The translations under genes and the position numbers were made by a program. Of a stretch of DNA of 64,000 nucleotides, positions 1-12,600 are shown in pieces. The notes beneath the pieces were generated by a model. That model searched no databases and was not told where the DNA came from. It was given only the letters and a program-made list of their open reading frames with translations. Source of the stretch: Balanoglossus misakiensis. Lineage: Eukaryota; Hemichordata. Location of the stretch: positions 4,154,001 to 4,218,000 of the forward strand of contig CM082584.2 in assembly GCA_040954595.2 (NCBI GenBank). The letters run 5' to 3'. Each line of letters begins with the position of its first letter. Position 1 is the first letter of the stretch.

Positions 1-46
1 TTCACCTGAATATTTTTGTTCAATAGATCGTAAACCCTAAGACAAG

Positions 47-3000
47 ATGGCCACCGCAAACCCCGGGAAATCGTTTTCACAGCAGTTAATGACCGACATC
101 GATGAGAAGATCTTGATTTGTCCAATCTGTCAAGATCGGATGACGAGACCCAAAATTCTACAGTGCGTGCACACCTTCTGTGAGAAATGTCTCCAAAAAT
201 GGGTCAGACAGAGAGGAGGTACCCTCGAATGTCCGACGTGCCGCTTTGTCACTCCGCTTCCCGAAAAGGGGGTCGAAGGTCTCGGTAATAACCTATTCAT
301 CAACGATATTATCGACATCTTTGACAAGCTGCAACCAACTGCTCCAGATTCGGTGACCTGTGACCTCTGTGACAAAAAAGCCGACAACTGGTGTAAAGAA
401 TGCGCTCAGTTCTTATGTGATGGATGTTGTCTGACACACATGAAGTTACGAACCACAAGAAATCACAAAGTCCTAACCCTGGAAGAGTATAACAACATGG
501 CCGAGTCTGGTCGGGATCACCTGATTCGTCCACGATTCTGTGCAGTTCATCAGGACAGCCAGTTGGAACTCTTCTGCGACCACTGTCAGAAAACGGTTTG
601 CGTGAAGTGTGCAATAATCGGTCATAAAGGCACTGCGCACAACTTGGAATCGCTAGAAGATGCGTCGAAGAAATACACTCCCGAGATGCAAATCCTGGTC
701 GACAAGTTAGCAACCAAAGTGTCTTCACTCCGCGAAACTCAACAAGAGACAGATAGATTCATCCGAGAATACAACAAAAAGAAGAGCAAGGTGCAACAGC
801 AGATCAGACAGAAAGCATCTGACGTCATCAAACGAGTCCACAAAGAAGAACAGCGATTACTGGATGAAGTGACGGCAATTGATGGAAAGATCATGAAGGA
901 AGTGCAGGCAAAGGTCGAAAAACTGGAGTTTGATCTCGGCTGTGCTGAAAACATGAATGTCTACTCGCGAAGTCTGCTGCAACACGGCAATGCAGCTGAT
1001 ATACTTTCCCAGAAGAAAGAACTGATGCAGAGATTGAATGAAATCATAAATGATCGTTCAACAGACCGATACGTCCCCCCACAAAACACCCGCCTTATTT
1101 TTCAAGAGAACAACAAGTGCATGCAACTTTCTCTTGGAGAAGTAATCGACCAATCAGAAGTGACACATGCTGCACGTGTCAGCCAATCAGTTGATCGACA
1201 GATACTACAACAGCAACCTGAGGCAACGATTGAGAAATCTGCGATTAAAAGAGAAATGACCGACCAATCCGGGGTGTCAATTATGTCACGTGTCGGCCAA
1301 CCAACTGTCGAGAGGAAGCAACAAAGACCTAAGACTCTGGCCCAGAAGACTTCTGCTCCTGGAGTTGTTACTGGTAATATGCCAAAGGGAACTATGGATG
1401 TTGAAACTAAATCATGGGGCGAATTTCTTATTTCATATCAATTTGCAGATGGAATACAAGGAGTAAGTAGTACAATGAAAACGTTTTGAGCTGCACAGAA
1501 GGAATGTACTGACTATCGATTTGTTTATCAACATAGTCAAAAGAAAACACGCTTTTCGCATTCAAGGTTAGACTTGCTCCAAGTCTATAGGCTTAAATTT
1601 CAGCAAAATTTGTTCCGATTTAATATAGCGTGTGTGGAGTGAACGCATTAAGTTGTGGCATCGCGATAGTGATGAACAGTAACCGAAACTCAGCACCGAA
1701 ATTCAACCAAGGCAAACAAATGTATGAAGGGTAATGAGTAAAATTAAGAAACGGGGAACACCTGAATTAGTCATGCGAATAGTGGGAATAGTCTAATCCG
1801 AGGTGAAGATGAAAAGCCGTGACTAGACCACAATGCATGCGTTAGTGATAAGAATGTATCACCCTAAACAATCTGTTATGAACTGTAACAATGAAAAAAA
1901 TCACTGGTCTGTACATTTCTTCTGTGCATCTCAAACACCCTTTTTACCGTTGTCGTTGTATATGTTTGAAGTAATGGTTTGGCTAAATGCGTTGCATTCC
2001 TTTGCAGTCCCAGCTTCTCTGTTGAAGTAAATTTTGAACTGTTCCTGGCTTGTCAATATCAATGTCAATATGGGGTATGATATAGAGGGTGAAAAGTGGT
2101 CATGTTTAGTGCCTAAGTCTTGCTGTTTCATTTACACACACGAACACTTATCGGCTATTATATCGACTTAGTTAACTTCTTCGCAAATAACATTATTAAT
2201 ATTCTTTTGTCAAACTTGGTATGCTAACAACAGAGATTCGTGTATCAATACAAATTATTCACGCTACATGAATAAGTGTATCGGAAATGTTTCCTTAATG
2301 TCATCATAAACCTGAAAGTTTTGACAGAAAAAGACAGCCAGCCCATCTTGACTTGATGGCCGAAATCGCACAGAAAACGCTACAATCCATGTGTGGCTAC
2401 ACTTCATTGTTAGTGATGTTTTCGACTGTCACATTTTGATGATCAAAATGAAAGGAAACAGTCACCTCCCAAAATTGAACTTTCATGATTTCACCTTTTG
2501 TGGAAGGAATCAGATCATAATTGATATGAATATTTATTCTCCGCAAAATCCAATATTTATTCTTAAAAGTTCAGTTAATACACGCATCAAACATGAATGA
2601 TAACGCAACGATTGGTGGGGAACTAACCAAAGCCACACGTCTTTCTCACTTTTCAAAATTTGAAATGTTGACGAGCGCGAGTTGTTTGTTTGAGAGATAA
2701 AAATCTGCCGAAGCGCCCTCAACGGCTGTACGTAAGTGTGTGTCTGCCAAGAGAGTAACAAACTCCGCGATCAAGGAAACATGGGTTTATATCTTTCAAA
2801 TTATTCCCTCGGTAAATTTTCCGCCAGATTCCAGTGTGGTAAACATTTATTTTTATTTATTACACCTGATACGACATAAATCAGGAAAACGTCATACAAT
2901 GCTTCGCAAGACTTTAATTATTATTTTTATTTTATTATTTTGTTTATTTTATCAACTCAAAAATAACGTAATACATATAAATTTGTTGATAGTTTTTTTT

Positions 3001-5444
3001 TATAATTAGCCATATTTTATCGTAGTATGAATAATAATTCATACGTTATTGTTATTATTATTATTATTACTATTTATTTTTTATTTCCAAACCCTACATC
3101 TAATCAAGTATTTGTGTGGTTTATAATGATGTTTATTGCTTTGAATCCTTTGTCAGAAATATTTCGATTTCGTCATATAATTTTGGTAAAATCTGACACC
3201 ATACTCTACGAATTTAAAGAGTAAGTACCAAAACTCCCAAATCACGTGATTTGATGCTGCTTGTGTTGCAGCCTGAACATCCAAACCCTGGACAGCCATA
3301 CAGTGGTGGTGAGTTTGAAGGATACTTACGGGACGATGACGAGGGTCGTGAAGTGCTGCGGCTGTTGAGGATTGCATTTGATCGCCGACTGACTTTCACC
3401 ATCGATGGGGAATCAAACAAAGTAGTCTGGAATGGCATAACACATGAGGAATACATTAGGTAAGTTTGATTTCCGTTATTGCTATTTCATCACACTGACA
3501 CCCATTTAATTTCAATTAACCAACAATACGTTACTTTTTGGCGATGTGTATCAGAAATTTAAAGGGGTCTTCAATCATGTCAGCTCTTGTTTCCCTGTGT
3601 GGTTTTGATGGCGAACTGGGAGAAAAAACATACATTGTAGGTCATTGGAATAGTTATCAAAATTAAAACAACACCATTCCGGTGCCAGGAAATGAGACAC
3701 GTAACGTGAAATACATTTTGAGATCTCTATATGGAATGATTTAATGGAAATGCATAGGAATCCAGCCCTGAAGGTCTAGGTCTCTGCTAGTGACAAAAGT
3801 GTACATAAATAGGTTATAGCAAAAAAACTGAAATCAAAGTATTTTGATCAGTTAGCCAACAAATCAATAGTACCACAAGTCAAAATAGCAACGGCAAAGA
3901 ACAGACATGTATTGAAGCTCATTGAACATGTTTGAGCTCACCCGCTGATGGTGATAGTATCTGTGCAGGTAACCATCTTACTTAATTTTCACGTCTTTTG
4001 GTTTCATTGAACTACGCCTCTCGCACCTGAGTGTGTTCCTTGTAATGGGTACTAATGAGGTCAATAATCAAGTTATCAATTCTTTCAAAATATTTACGGA
4101 ATTGAAAATCAAAATCTACATATAGACACATTCTAATGTGACTCTCACTCAGACAGAAACGACTTGCGCACGTACCTATAAAATTGTTGTAATGTTGATG
4201 AAAGGGATATCGACATGTTTTATTATAAACACATCCATTCGCAAGTAATTGTGTGACTGTCACAACGTGACGCGCCATTGAAACTGGTAGTATAAGTCGA
4301 GTGTGCGATGTCGTTTTAGAATACACAACTATAAGCATGTGTAATTCGAATGATCAACCTGCAATCCATTGATTGACACCTAATGGCCATTCCGGTTCCC
4401 CAAAGTGGCTACAAATATTGCAGTGGCATAATTTAATCCAGTAAACGTTTATAAATCCAAGTTGCATCCAACCCATCCCTCATTGAATATCTTCGATTCT
4501 GCATCTGTCCATCGCGATAAATTGGTGGAAAATAGCGAACATAAACGTTTCACATGTGACAATTAAAGCTTAACCAAATACCAATTGCCTCTAGTAAAAC
4601 CTAAATGTATAGTTTTGAACGAAACCATGCAGCTTTCGTTCATAGCACACTTTCAACTCATATCGAAGCCATGGATATCATGGGTACTAGTATATTCTTC
4701 TAAAATTGTTATACTTCATACTGGAACACAATTTTGAAATCCCTATAGCTACTATTATATTACTGTCATGCGCATGTTAACATGTGTTATGTATACTATT
4801 CCACGTTCACCGGGATCATACAAAATAAACAGAATATGCCACTGTTGGACCAAACAATTGACAGAATTCAGATGTAACAGATCTTGTACGTTATATCTGG
4901 TGATGGTCTGGAAATTGCGATGTTGTGCAAATTATTTGAACTCATAAGATATTTGGCAGCTTCATTTGCTCAAATCTTACTTCTATGACACTCATACTGC
5001 ACATTATTTTAAAGTTTTCAAACGGCATTGTTCTCTTTCCAAATTATAAACATGTATAAGTCAAGAGTCTGGGTATAGTTAATGTTGTCGCATTGATGCC
5101 ATCTGTAGAATGTGATTTCTTTTCTTCTATATCCTGTTACTATAGGCAACGGTGAGATCCAATTATTAAGCGGAGTGTTTCTTCTATCACGTCACTTTTT
5201 ACATTCAACATAACACTGAGAAGAGCACCATGCATTATATTTGTAACAAAAACTTCGTACTGTGCTGTAGTGTATATTTGACATTTCCATTTAATGTCAT
5301 AATCTTTAATCGTTAAGTCGTAGTTGAGAGTTACCAACTACAGATTTGTTTATTTTATCCAGGAATATTTGGAATGATCATAATTACTGGCGATCTTATG
5401 TGGCACAAGTGAAGAAAGAATTGGCTGCAAAAGGAGTGATGTAA
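47..5444 (+). CDS. TRIM-Deltex fusion E3 ubiquitin ligase, copy A (3 exons, 561 aa)
   Basis: Exons are 47-1462, 3272-3459 and 5363-5444; every intron is GT-AG and the frame stays open to TAA. Seen in the protein: a C3HC4 RING (C25, C28, C40, H42, C45, C48, C62, C65), B-box 1 at about 103-142, B-box 2 at about 163-205, a coiled coil at about 205-345, a Ser/Gln-rich linker, then a Deltex C-terminal domain at about 446-561. The exon 1-2 junction reads through the Deltex signature [15 protein letters not shown], which fixes the splice (donor GTAAGT at 1463). RING and B-box proteins of this type are ubiquitin ligases, and DTC domains of Deltex ligases bind ADP-ribose or NAD. The fusion's substrate is unknown. 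Without splicing, exon 1 would end eight codons later at 1489 as a TRIM-only protein. The gene sits in what should be intron 7 of MSH5-A, on the same strand. Confidence 0.9.
1463..3271 (+). other. TRIM-DTX A intron 1
   Basis: GT-AG intron between the TRIM exon and the DTC exon (donor GTAAGT, acceptor tgttgcag). It is AT-rich, with an ATT-rich stretch at about 3024-3075. It aligns almost throughout with 31624-33421, with few indels. No coding sequence or transposon was recognised. Confidence 0.8.
3460..5362 (+). other. TRIM-DTX A intron 2, with a highly diverged 3' half
   Basis: GT-AG intron. Its first 900 bases match copy B (33607 onward) closely. From about 4380 to 5362 the match to 34510-35589 becomes patchy, with many substitutions and indels, far more than in neighbouring introns. 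No element or coding sequence was recognised. Confidence 0.75.
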
Positions 5445-6612
5445 ATGTCAAGACGCCCTCACAACGTGGTTGTAGCCACCACATGGAATGCATAATGAGA
5501 AAGACCTCAAGTGAATGTCAAGTACTCCATGACGAATAGTCATTCTCTCTCAAATTATTTGGAATTTTAGAAATATTTTATTGTATTCTACAGAATAAGA
5601 TTTGGTAAAGGAAATCTAGTGTAGAATAGGATTTTGTCAAGAAAAATGTTGAAGATAAGGATTACTGTGTGTGTAGTCACGGTATATTTCAAGTACAGAA
5701 TTATCGCTGATCTGGTTCAGTTCATTTGGGATAATTGCATAGTAATAAACTTTATAAAACTCTCAGCACAGTACATGTAGCCTACACACTCGACATTTGG
5801 TCAGAAATACCACATTATCCCAAAGTACAACAAATACTAATTGTTTTTACCCATTGATTTGTAATATAAAAGAAGTTCATTTTTCTTATACTTAGCACTC
5901 AAATCTAATTCTTGCATATATCCAAGTTATTTTACACAGTGAATGGGGTTTTAACACATTACTACACCAAGTATAGATTTGAAAGCCATATGTTAATTTT
6001 TGCACAAATAATTTTGAAGATTTTTTAATTCCATCAATACGAATGATATCAATTTATCACATGATAATATGGTTTCTTGAATATAGTCTAACAAGTATTT
6101 TTTTTAATCAATTATGTACATAAAATTTGTAACATGGGAAATAAATTACCAATAAAAATCAAAACTTATGGCTTTGTTACATCTGTAAATCTAATAAAGC
6201 TATTGTCTCCAAAGTTTTCATCTCAGCCACACATTCTTACAAGAGGAAAAACTCAATTGCTCAGTGATTCGTTGTATACTTTTGAAGAAATAACAAAAGT
6301 TTTAATACATCTCTATTATGCATACACTTTTATTTTTCATCCCCTAATTTCCCAGTCGTACTTCTGCATTTAGTTAACGTCGGATCCTATGTATCTTGCG
6401 AATAATCTGTTCTGAACCTCTAGGCTAACGTATATCTAACTTTATATCAAGCTAGAAACAGAAGTGATATCCTGTTAAATAAAAACAAATGTATAATAAG
6501 GTATGGACGTTGGAGGCAGCAATCTATCCGATCATCCCTTTTTTTCCCGTACATGTTTCCAAAACTCTATCTACATGTCTACTAAGGTACTTTTCTGTTC
6601 TTATGTTTTTAG
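5445..6612 (+). other. TRIM-DTX A 3' UTR and remainder of the MSH5-A intron
   Basis: Non-coding. It holds a probable poly(A) signal (5744) about 300 bases after the TRIM-DTX stop and AT-rich sequence leading to the MSH5 exon 8 acceptor. It aligns with 35666-37432, except that copy B carries an extra MITE there (36825-37308). Confidence 0.7.
5744..5749 (+). terminator. Probable poly(A) signal of TRIM-DTX A
   Basis: AATAAA 300 bases after the stop codon, conserved in copy B at 35965. It lies inside an MSH5 intron, so MSH5 transcripts must bypass it. Confidence 0.55.
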
Positions 6613-9600
6613 GAATAATGAATCAAACAAAATCAGACTTGGGCAAGAAAATGCTAAGGTAAACATGTAGTTGCAAATGTGAGAAAAAAGTCGTGAATGG
6701 TGAGAAGATTTTTGTATTATCCAAACTTGCAAACAAACATGAACCAGTACATTACAAGTTCCCCTGGATAGTCGCAAATAAAACTGTTTGACCGTACAAC
6801 TGTATTTCTCCTGGCTAGAGCCCAGGGGTCTGAACATTGAACATTTACCAGGGGAATGAGGGGTTCTCTTGTCCTAGCATCCACCTTGGTATGTTAAAAA
6901 CTGTCGTGCAGTAGATTTGCTAAACTAGAACATTTTATTTAATGAGAAGTAAAAGGATTGTGTTATACATACCTGATGTATAAGATGATAAGAAAATATT
7001 AAATGGAAAAAAAAATGTTGACAAACTTCAATATTACCTACTTCTATTATCCTCATCAAATTTTTATTTCAACTGTAAAAATCAGCCGGGACTCTAAATA
7101 ACAGGATATTGCCTCATAGATTAACCCTTTCACCACTAGGGTCTGGTCCAAATCCATTGTTTTCTATGGGAAGGATGGACCTCTATAGAGGGAACTGGGG
7201 GTAAAAGGGTTAATGGAAGTGGGGCCTTTGCCTGCAGGAGCAAGGCCTCTACCAAGAGAAATACAGTAGATTAAGTTTGTTTGAACCAATATTACAATGG
7301 ACAAGATATGTTTTGACCGGACAATTTTCAACACATCCTACGGGTAAAGATAGAATTGGATAAATGACAATATTACATACAAACATACATGGAATCCAAA
7401 CACCATTCACATCTTCATCAAGTTTTCAAAACCAAGAACCCCTTCCCATTTACTATAATGCTCTGTCCCAAATTGTTTTGATTTGCTCAGGATGTGGTTT
7501 TTGAGACCTGTACAGGATATTGATCTCCTGAAGGAAAGACAAGCTGCAATCAGTTTTTTTGTCTCACCAAGAAATATTGAAGTATGCTCATCTCTACAAG
7601 ACGCTCTACGGAATATCAAGAATGTCGCTGTACGTACATTGTGTATCTACTAAGTATATTTAAGTATTTTACAATTTTGAATGACAATTTTTCAACTTCA
7701 TTATAGTTCATGCCAATTTTGTCACAAGTAAACATATACTGTATACTTACTTATAACAAATATAACTTGTGAGTAGAAGTTTTTTTTTCAAAAATACCAT
7801 ATATCCGCTATTAATTTTAGATAAATTCTCTTTTGATTTGGATTTTCTTTGATAGTTTGTATTGTGTGTGTGCATTGTATGTGTTAGAGTGAAAGGTCCA
7901 TTGTTTGAGGGCACTCCCTATGCTAGTGCCCTTGAATGATGGATCCTGTGTGTGGAAGAACCAAATACATTAGTTTTATCAGACGCATGTAGTATATCAC
8001 AAACATGTACTGGTAGATTATGCATTATTGTTCCTTTTTTTATTATTTCTAGAGAGTGTTGGGTCGGATGAAAACAGCTCAAGCCTCAATTGGGGACTGG
8101 CAAGCCTTATACCAGGTAATATACCAAGCTTATCTACTGGTCAAGTAAACAGTCTTCCAATAACTAATTCCCCTTGCGTAGTAGTTGTGGTCTTGCATCT
8201 TAATTATGCTCTTAAAACATTCTGAACTAATTTCGGAATTCCCCAGTCTGAAAATAACACCTTCCCTATTTGAAAACATTCAAAAATTGATGAAGGAATA
8301 ATAATTAGAGGTTTATAAAGGTGACATTAATCTTTGTTCAAGCCTATAATTTGCGCCAAGTCAATTCTCTCCAAGTTTCACACGACTTAGTAAATAAATC
8401 TACAATAGGTACGCACTTTACAGATAACTGAGATCATTAATGAAAGAGATATCTTGTCTTATATTATTTATTGCGTGTTACTTGTAGACTGCCTACAATG
8501 CAATATACATTGGTGATATATGCAGAGCTCAGACTGTTGATGTGGCCATCTTTAAGAAGGTAAGGAAACTTTTATAAGCAATTTACATATACTGTTTTGT
8601 ATTGGTTTTAGAAATGTAACAAATGAGTCTGTTAATGTGTAAGAAAGAAGTCGAGACTTTCTAAAATAGTCAGTGTTTGCCAATGTCACCTGTGATTTTT
8701 ATTCCTGTACACCTATTTCTGTGTAATTCCCAAATGGGACCACAGTGTCCTTGATGCTATGTTTTTCTGTTGATTGTTTGAAATTTGGGTTACAGGTTCC
8801 TGATAGATATATGTGCAACTTTTATTTAATTGTAATACCTCAGGTGCATGACCTCAGGTGACCTTTGACCTACTTTTCCATATCTTGGCATCCAGAGCAG
8901 ATATGCTTATTGCTATGTTGCTATGTGCTATGTCCTCAAATGGGACCACAGTGTCCTTGACGCTATTTTCTTTATTTATGGTCAAAAAGCACTAATTGAT
9001 TCAATGGATGCAAAATGCAAACAATAGATATGCAATGCAGAGGGCCATCTGAAAGTCTTCTTTGCACCTGCACTGCAATGGTTGAGACCAGGTCACATGG
9101 TACACCAGTCACACTTGGCACTTTTTCAAAGAATGCGCTATTTTGAAGCCCTACAAATTCATTCTTTCTTTATTTTTGGTCAAAAAGCACTATTGATTCA
9201 ACTGGATGCAAAATGCAAACAATAGATATGCAATGCAGTGGCCCATCTGAAAGTCTTCTTTGCACCTGCACTACGATGGTTGAGAGTTGAGACCAGGTCA
9301 TAGGCCAAGAATGCACTATTTTGAAGCCCTACAAATTTATTCTTTCTGTGATTTTAGTGAAAACAGGTGACTTGTGGTTGGTGAAAAGGACTTGTTTGGG
9401 CTAATCAACTTCCCAGGACACACACACAAAAATCATCCCTGGTACCCTTCCCCTATTAAAATATTACACACTGCAATCTGAATGACAGCTTTGTTGCATG
9501 TAACTCCAGTTTCATTACGACAGGGGGTGGCTGTTTTCTTGATATGCTCTTTGTGCTAACACATTTATTCCAAACAGAGATGCTCACAAATAGCTGCATG

Positions 9601-12600
9601 TCCTGACAATGTGTCCTGACAATGTTATTTTCACAAGCAATATATTTACACGTAAATATAGCTGTGAATGAACAATGTATGATGTACTACATTGTTTTAC
9701 GTGAATATTAATTCTCGCGTAACAGTGGCCTCTCTCCACATCGCAAAAATTTCAACTCGAAAAAATAACATGTTTTACAGTATTTACAGGCATTGTAATA
9801 TTTTCCTTTTTTGTTATTTTCCCCTTTTTTTTCGACAGATAAGCAGAACATTCACTGAGGATTTACATTATATTGCCGGCCTGATTATCAAAATTGTAAG
9901 ACCTGGTTATTTTGTTTTAATGTCCTCCAGACAAACCTAGGATAGAGACATAGATTATCATAAGGCCAAAATAAAAAATATGTGCTGTTCCGATTACCCG
10001 ACCTACCCTAATTTTAACCCACCGACCCTAAACTTTTTAGAGCTTCATTAACCTGTAAGTAAAAATAACGTCAAATATACAAAATTTATAAAAAATTGCG
10101 CGAACCATGATGAAATCGCGCGCATCACGCAAGAACTATGACATCTTTCTTCTACACTAACGCTGCAAGAGAAATAAAAAAAAATGCAAAATAAAAAAAT
10201 TTCCTACCTACCTACCATATTTTCGAAAACAATGTATAATCGGAACAGTAAATATTATTTTTTTGGGCCTAATATCAATTATAATTTCTGTCCATGTACA
10301 CTTCTGTTTATCTGCAACCATTGAATAGACATCAGTGAAAAGTACAGGATAAGTACCGGGCAACAGCAATATAGTTTTCAAATATGAAACCTGTAATTGA
10401 GAATGACTTGATTTAATACATGGATATATTGGTGATGATCTAATGTCTTTACAATGGTAAAATGATAGTTTTGTTCATTTACTTAGTTATATTATAATAA
10501 GACACAGTATACATATTTTCATGACTATCTATGGATGGGAAAAGATGCAATAAATTGATTTTTCAGTGATGAGAATTTCTGAAGTGAAGTCAAGATGTTA
10601 TTTAGCTAAATGCTTAAAGAGAAAAAAAATTCACTTGTTATTTCCAGGTGGATTTTGAAGAATCTGCTGTTCTGAACAAGTTTGTTGTGAAACCAAACGT
10701 AGACAAGGCTCTGGATGAGAGTGAGTTGACAATAGTAGATACATGTTTCAACTATTAAAGGGACAGTCTTTCTCGCTGCCCTTTTTCCATTAATTATTTT
10801 TGATACAAGACAATGTTTATGTTATTCTACATGTGGATATATAGTGAATGAACATTCAATCACACACACCTTCCATCCCACTTGCAGACACAAAAGTGAA
10901 AAACTCGCCAAAATGAATAATAAGTTCTCTACCATTTATTCATTCTGGGCGAGTTTTTACTCTCATATCATCACACCACAGTATCAGCATGAGGTATATT
11001 ATAATGTATGATAGAACGCCATAGGTTATGCCAGTAGGTGTATAATAATATTTATTGGCAATGACTGTATTCCAGAGAAGGAAACCTACAATGGATTGCC
11101 AGATTTTATGACCAAGATTGCCCGAGAGGAGTTGAAGAAACTTGGTGATGACATCAAGGAATGCAATGTGGTGTATTTACCTCAGCTGGGTTATCTACTG
11201 GCTATTCCAAGATCCTCAATTATGTCAGAGAAGCAAGACTTTCAAATGCCATCGCTTGAGTTTGTGGTGAGTCAACTTTGATAGTCTTGGTTCTTATAGA
11301 AAACCGTACCGCGTAAGTAAAAGATGTCGCCGTTCCCTACATATACATCTGATTTTAATCAGATTGGGTTCTACCACAGTATAGGACATTGATAACATTA
11401 TGATTTTATTATGATTTGTTGTTTTAACTGTTTAATTTTAAATGTTGCCACCAAGTCAATTAAAGGGATACAGTCACCCCCAATTTACATACGCCCATAT
11501 ATGTCAGAAATGGCGTATTTGAGTGTTTTAAAGAACATAAGGTGGCGCTTTTTTTTTTCGTGTGTGCCACCCACTGAAAATCTGTGATTGGCTAGATCTC
11601 AATTTGCCATGGTAATTTTAGCTAAATTTACACACGTGACTGTATACCTTTAATTTTTGCAACTAACATTATAACAAATTTCATACAAATTTACAAACCT
11701 GTTCTATCTGTTTGCTGGAATCATTTTTTTTTCTAAACTCACTGTAATAGTTATTTATTGTTTCCTCACTTGCAACCAAAATATAGTTCTTCTCTTTCCA
11801 TTATGCATTTTAGCCATTGTTTTGTTGCTAGCTGTATAAAGCACAGTATTGAACTATTTTTCCACTTAGACTTATTCTGAACATCTTTGCATGGCTCATA
11901 TTTAGAGAATTTGACCTACATAGGTATGGCACAGCTGGGCAGTTTGAATCCCCTTAAAATGCACCAAATCTCACTGTTTTGCACTGTTTTGATTGGCTAG
12001 TTAAATAATAACACATGATAGCGAGGGCAATATCACGATTTGAAGCCTGCACGAGGGATGGTGATCTCTGACCATAATATTGATGATACCCTCGCCTGCG
12101 GCTCGGGCATCATCAATATTATGGTCAGAGATCACCATCCCTCGTGCAGGCTTCAAATCGTGATGTTGCCCGAGCATAATGTGTTATTAATTTTATTACG
12201 CCGAACATTTGAACGTACATACACTGCAGCATGTAGCATGTAGACTCGCGTCCATATGTCGTACGTTGCTGAGAATGTAAAATGTCTCGATCTCCCAAGA
12301 ATTATACGATACCTACTTCGAACTTAGATTATTTTGAAAATACTGCGCTGTTGGTTGCGATTTTGGTGTATTTACTGCCCGTTTGCAGTAAAATATCATC
12401 CAGTTGAACAGGTGTTAAGCCTGTGTGTCGCTTTGAAGCCATATAGATGCGGGAGTTGACTGATCGTGAAGGAAGCCATTGAACGACAGTTTGGAACGCG
12501 CAGAAGTCGCGCGCAGAACACCAAAACAACCCAGCGGGCAATATCAGCGCACGCGACAGGGCTTTATCAACTCTAGCCATGTTATATCACTTTTTTTTCT

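Noticed and set aside
130-728. Minus-strand open frames opposite the TRIM exon (also 30294-30892 in copy B)
   Set aside because: They are antisense shadows of the RING/B-box coding exon, conserved only because the sense strand is.
8028-8225. Short plus-strand open frame reading through MSH5-A exon 10
   Set aside because: It is in another frame; the real exon is 8053-8115, which matches MSH5 ([17 protein letters not shown]).
12329-12580. 83-codon minus-strand open frame
   Set aside because: Private to a non-autonomous insertion in unit 1, no recognisable domain, and absent from unit 2.
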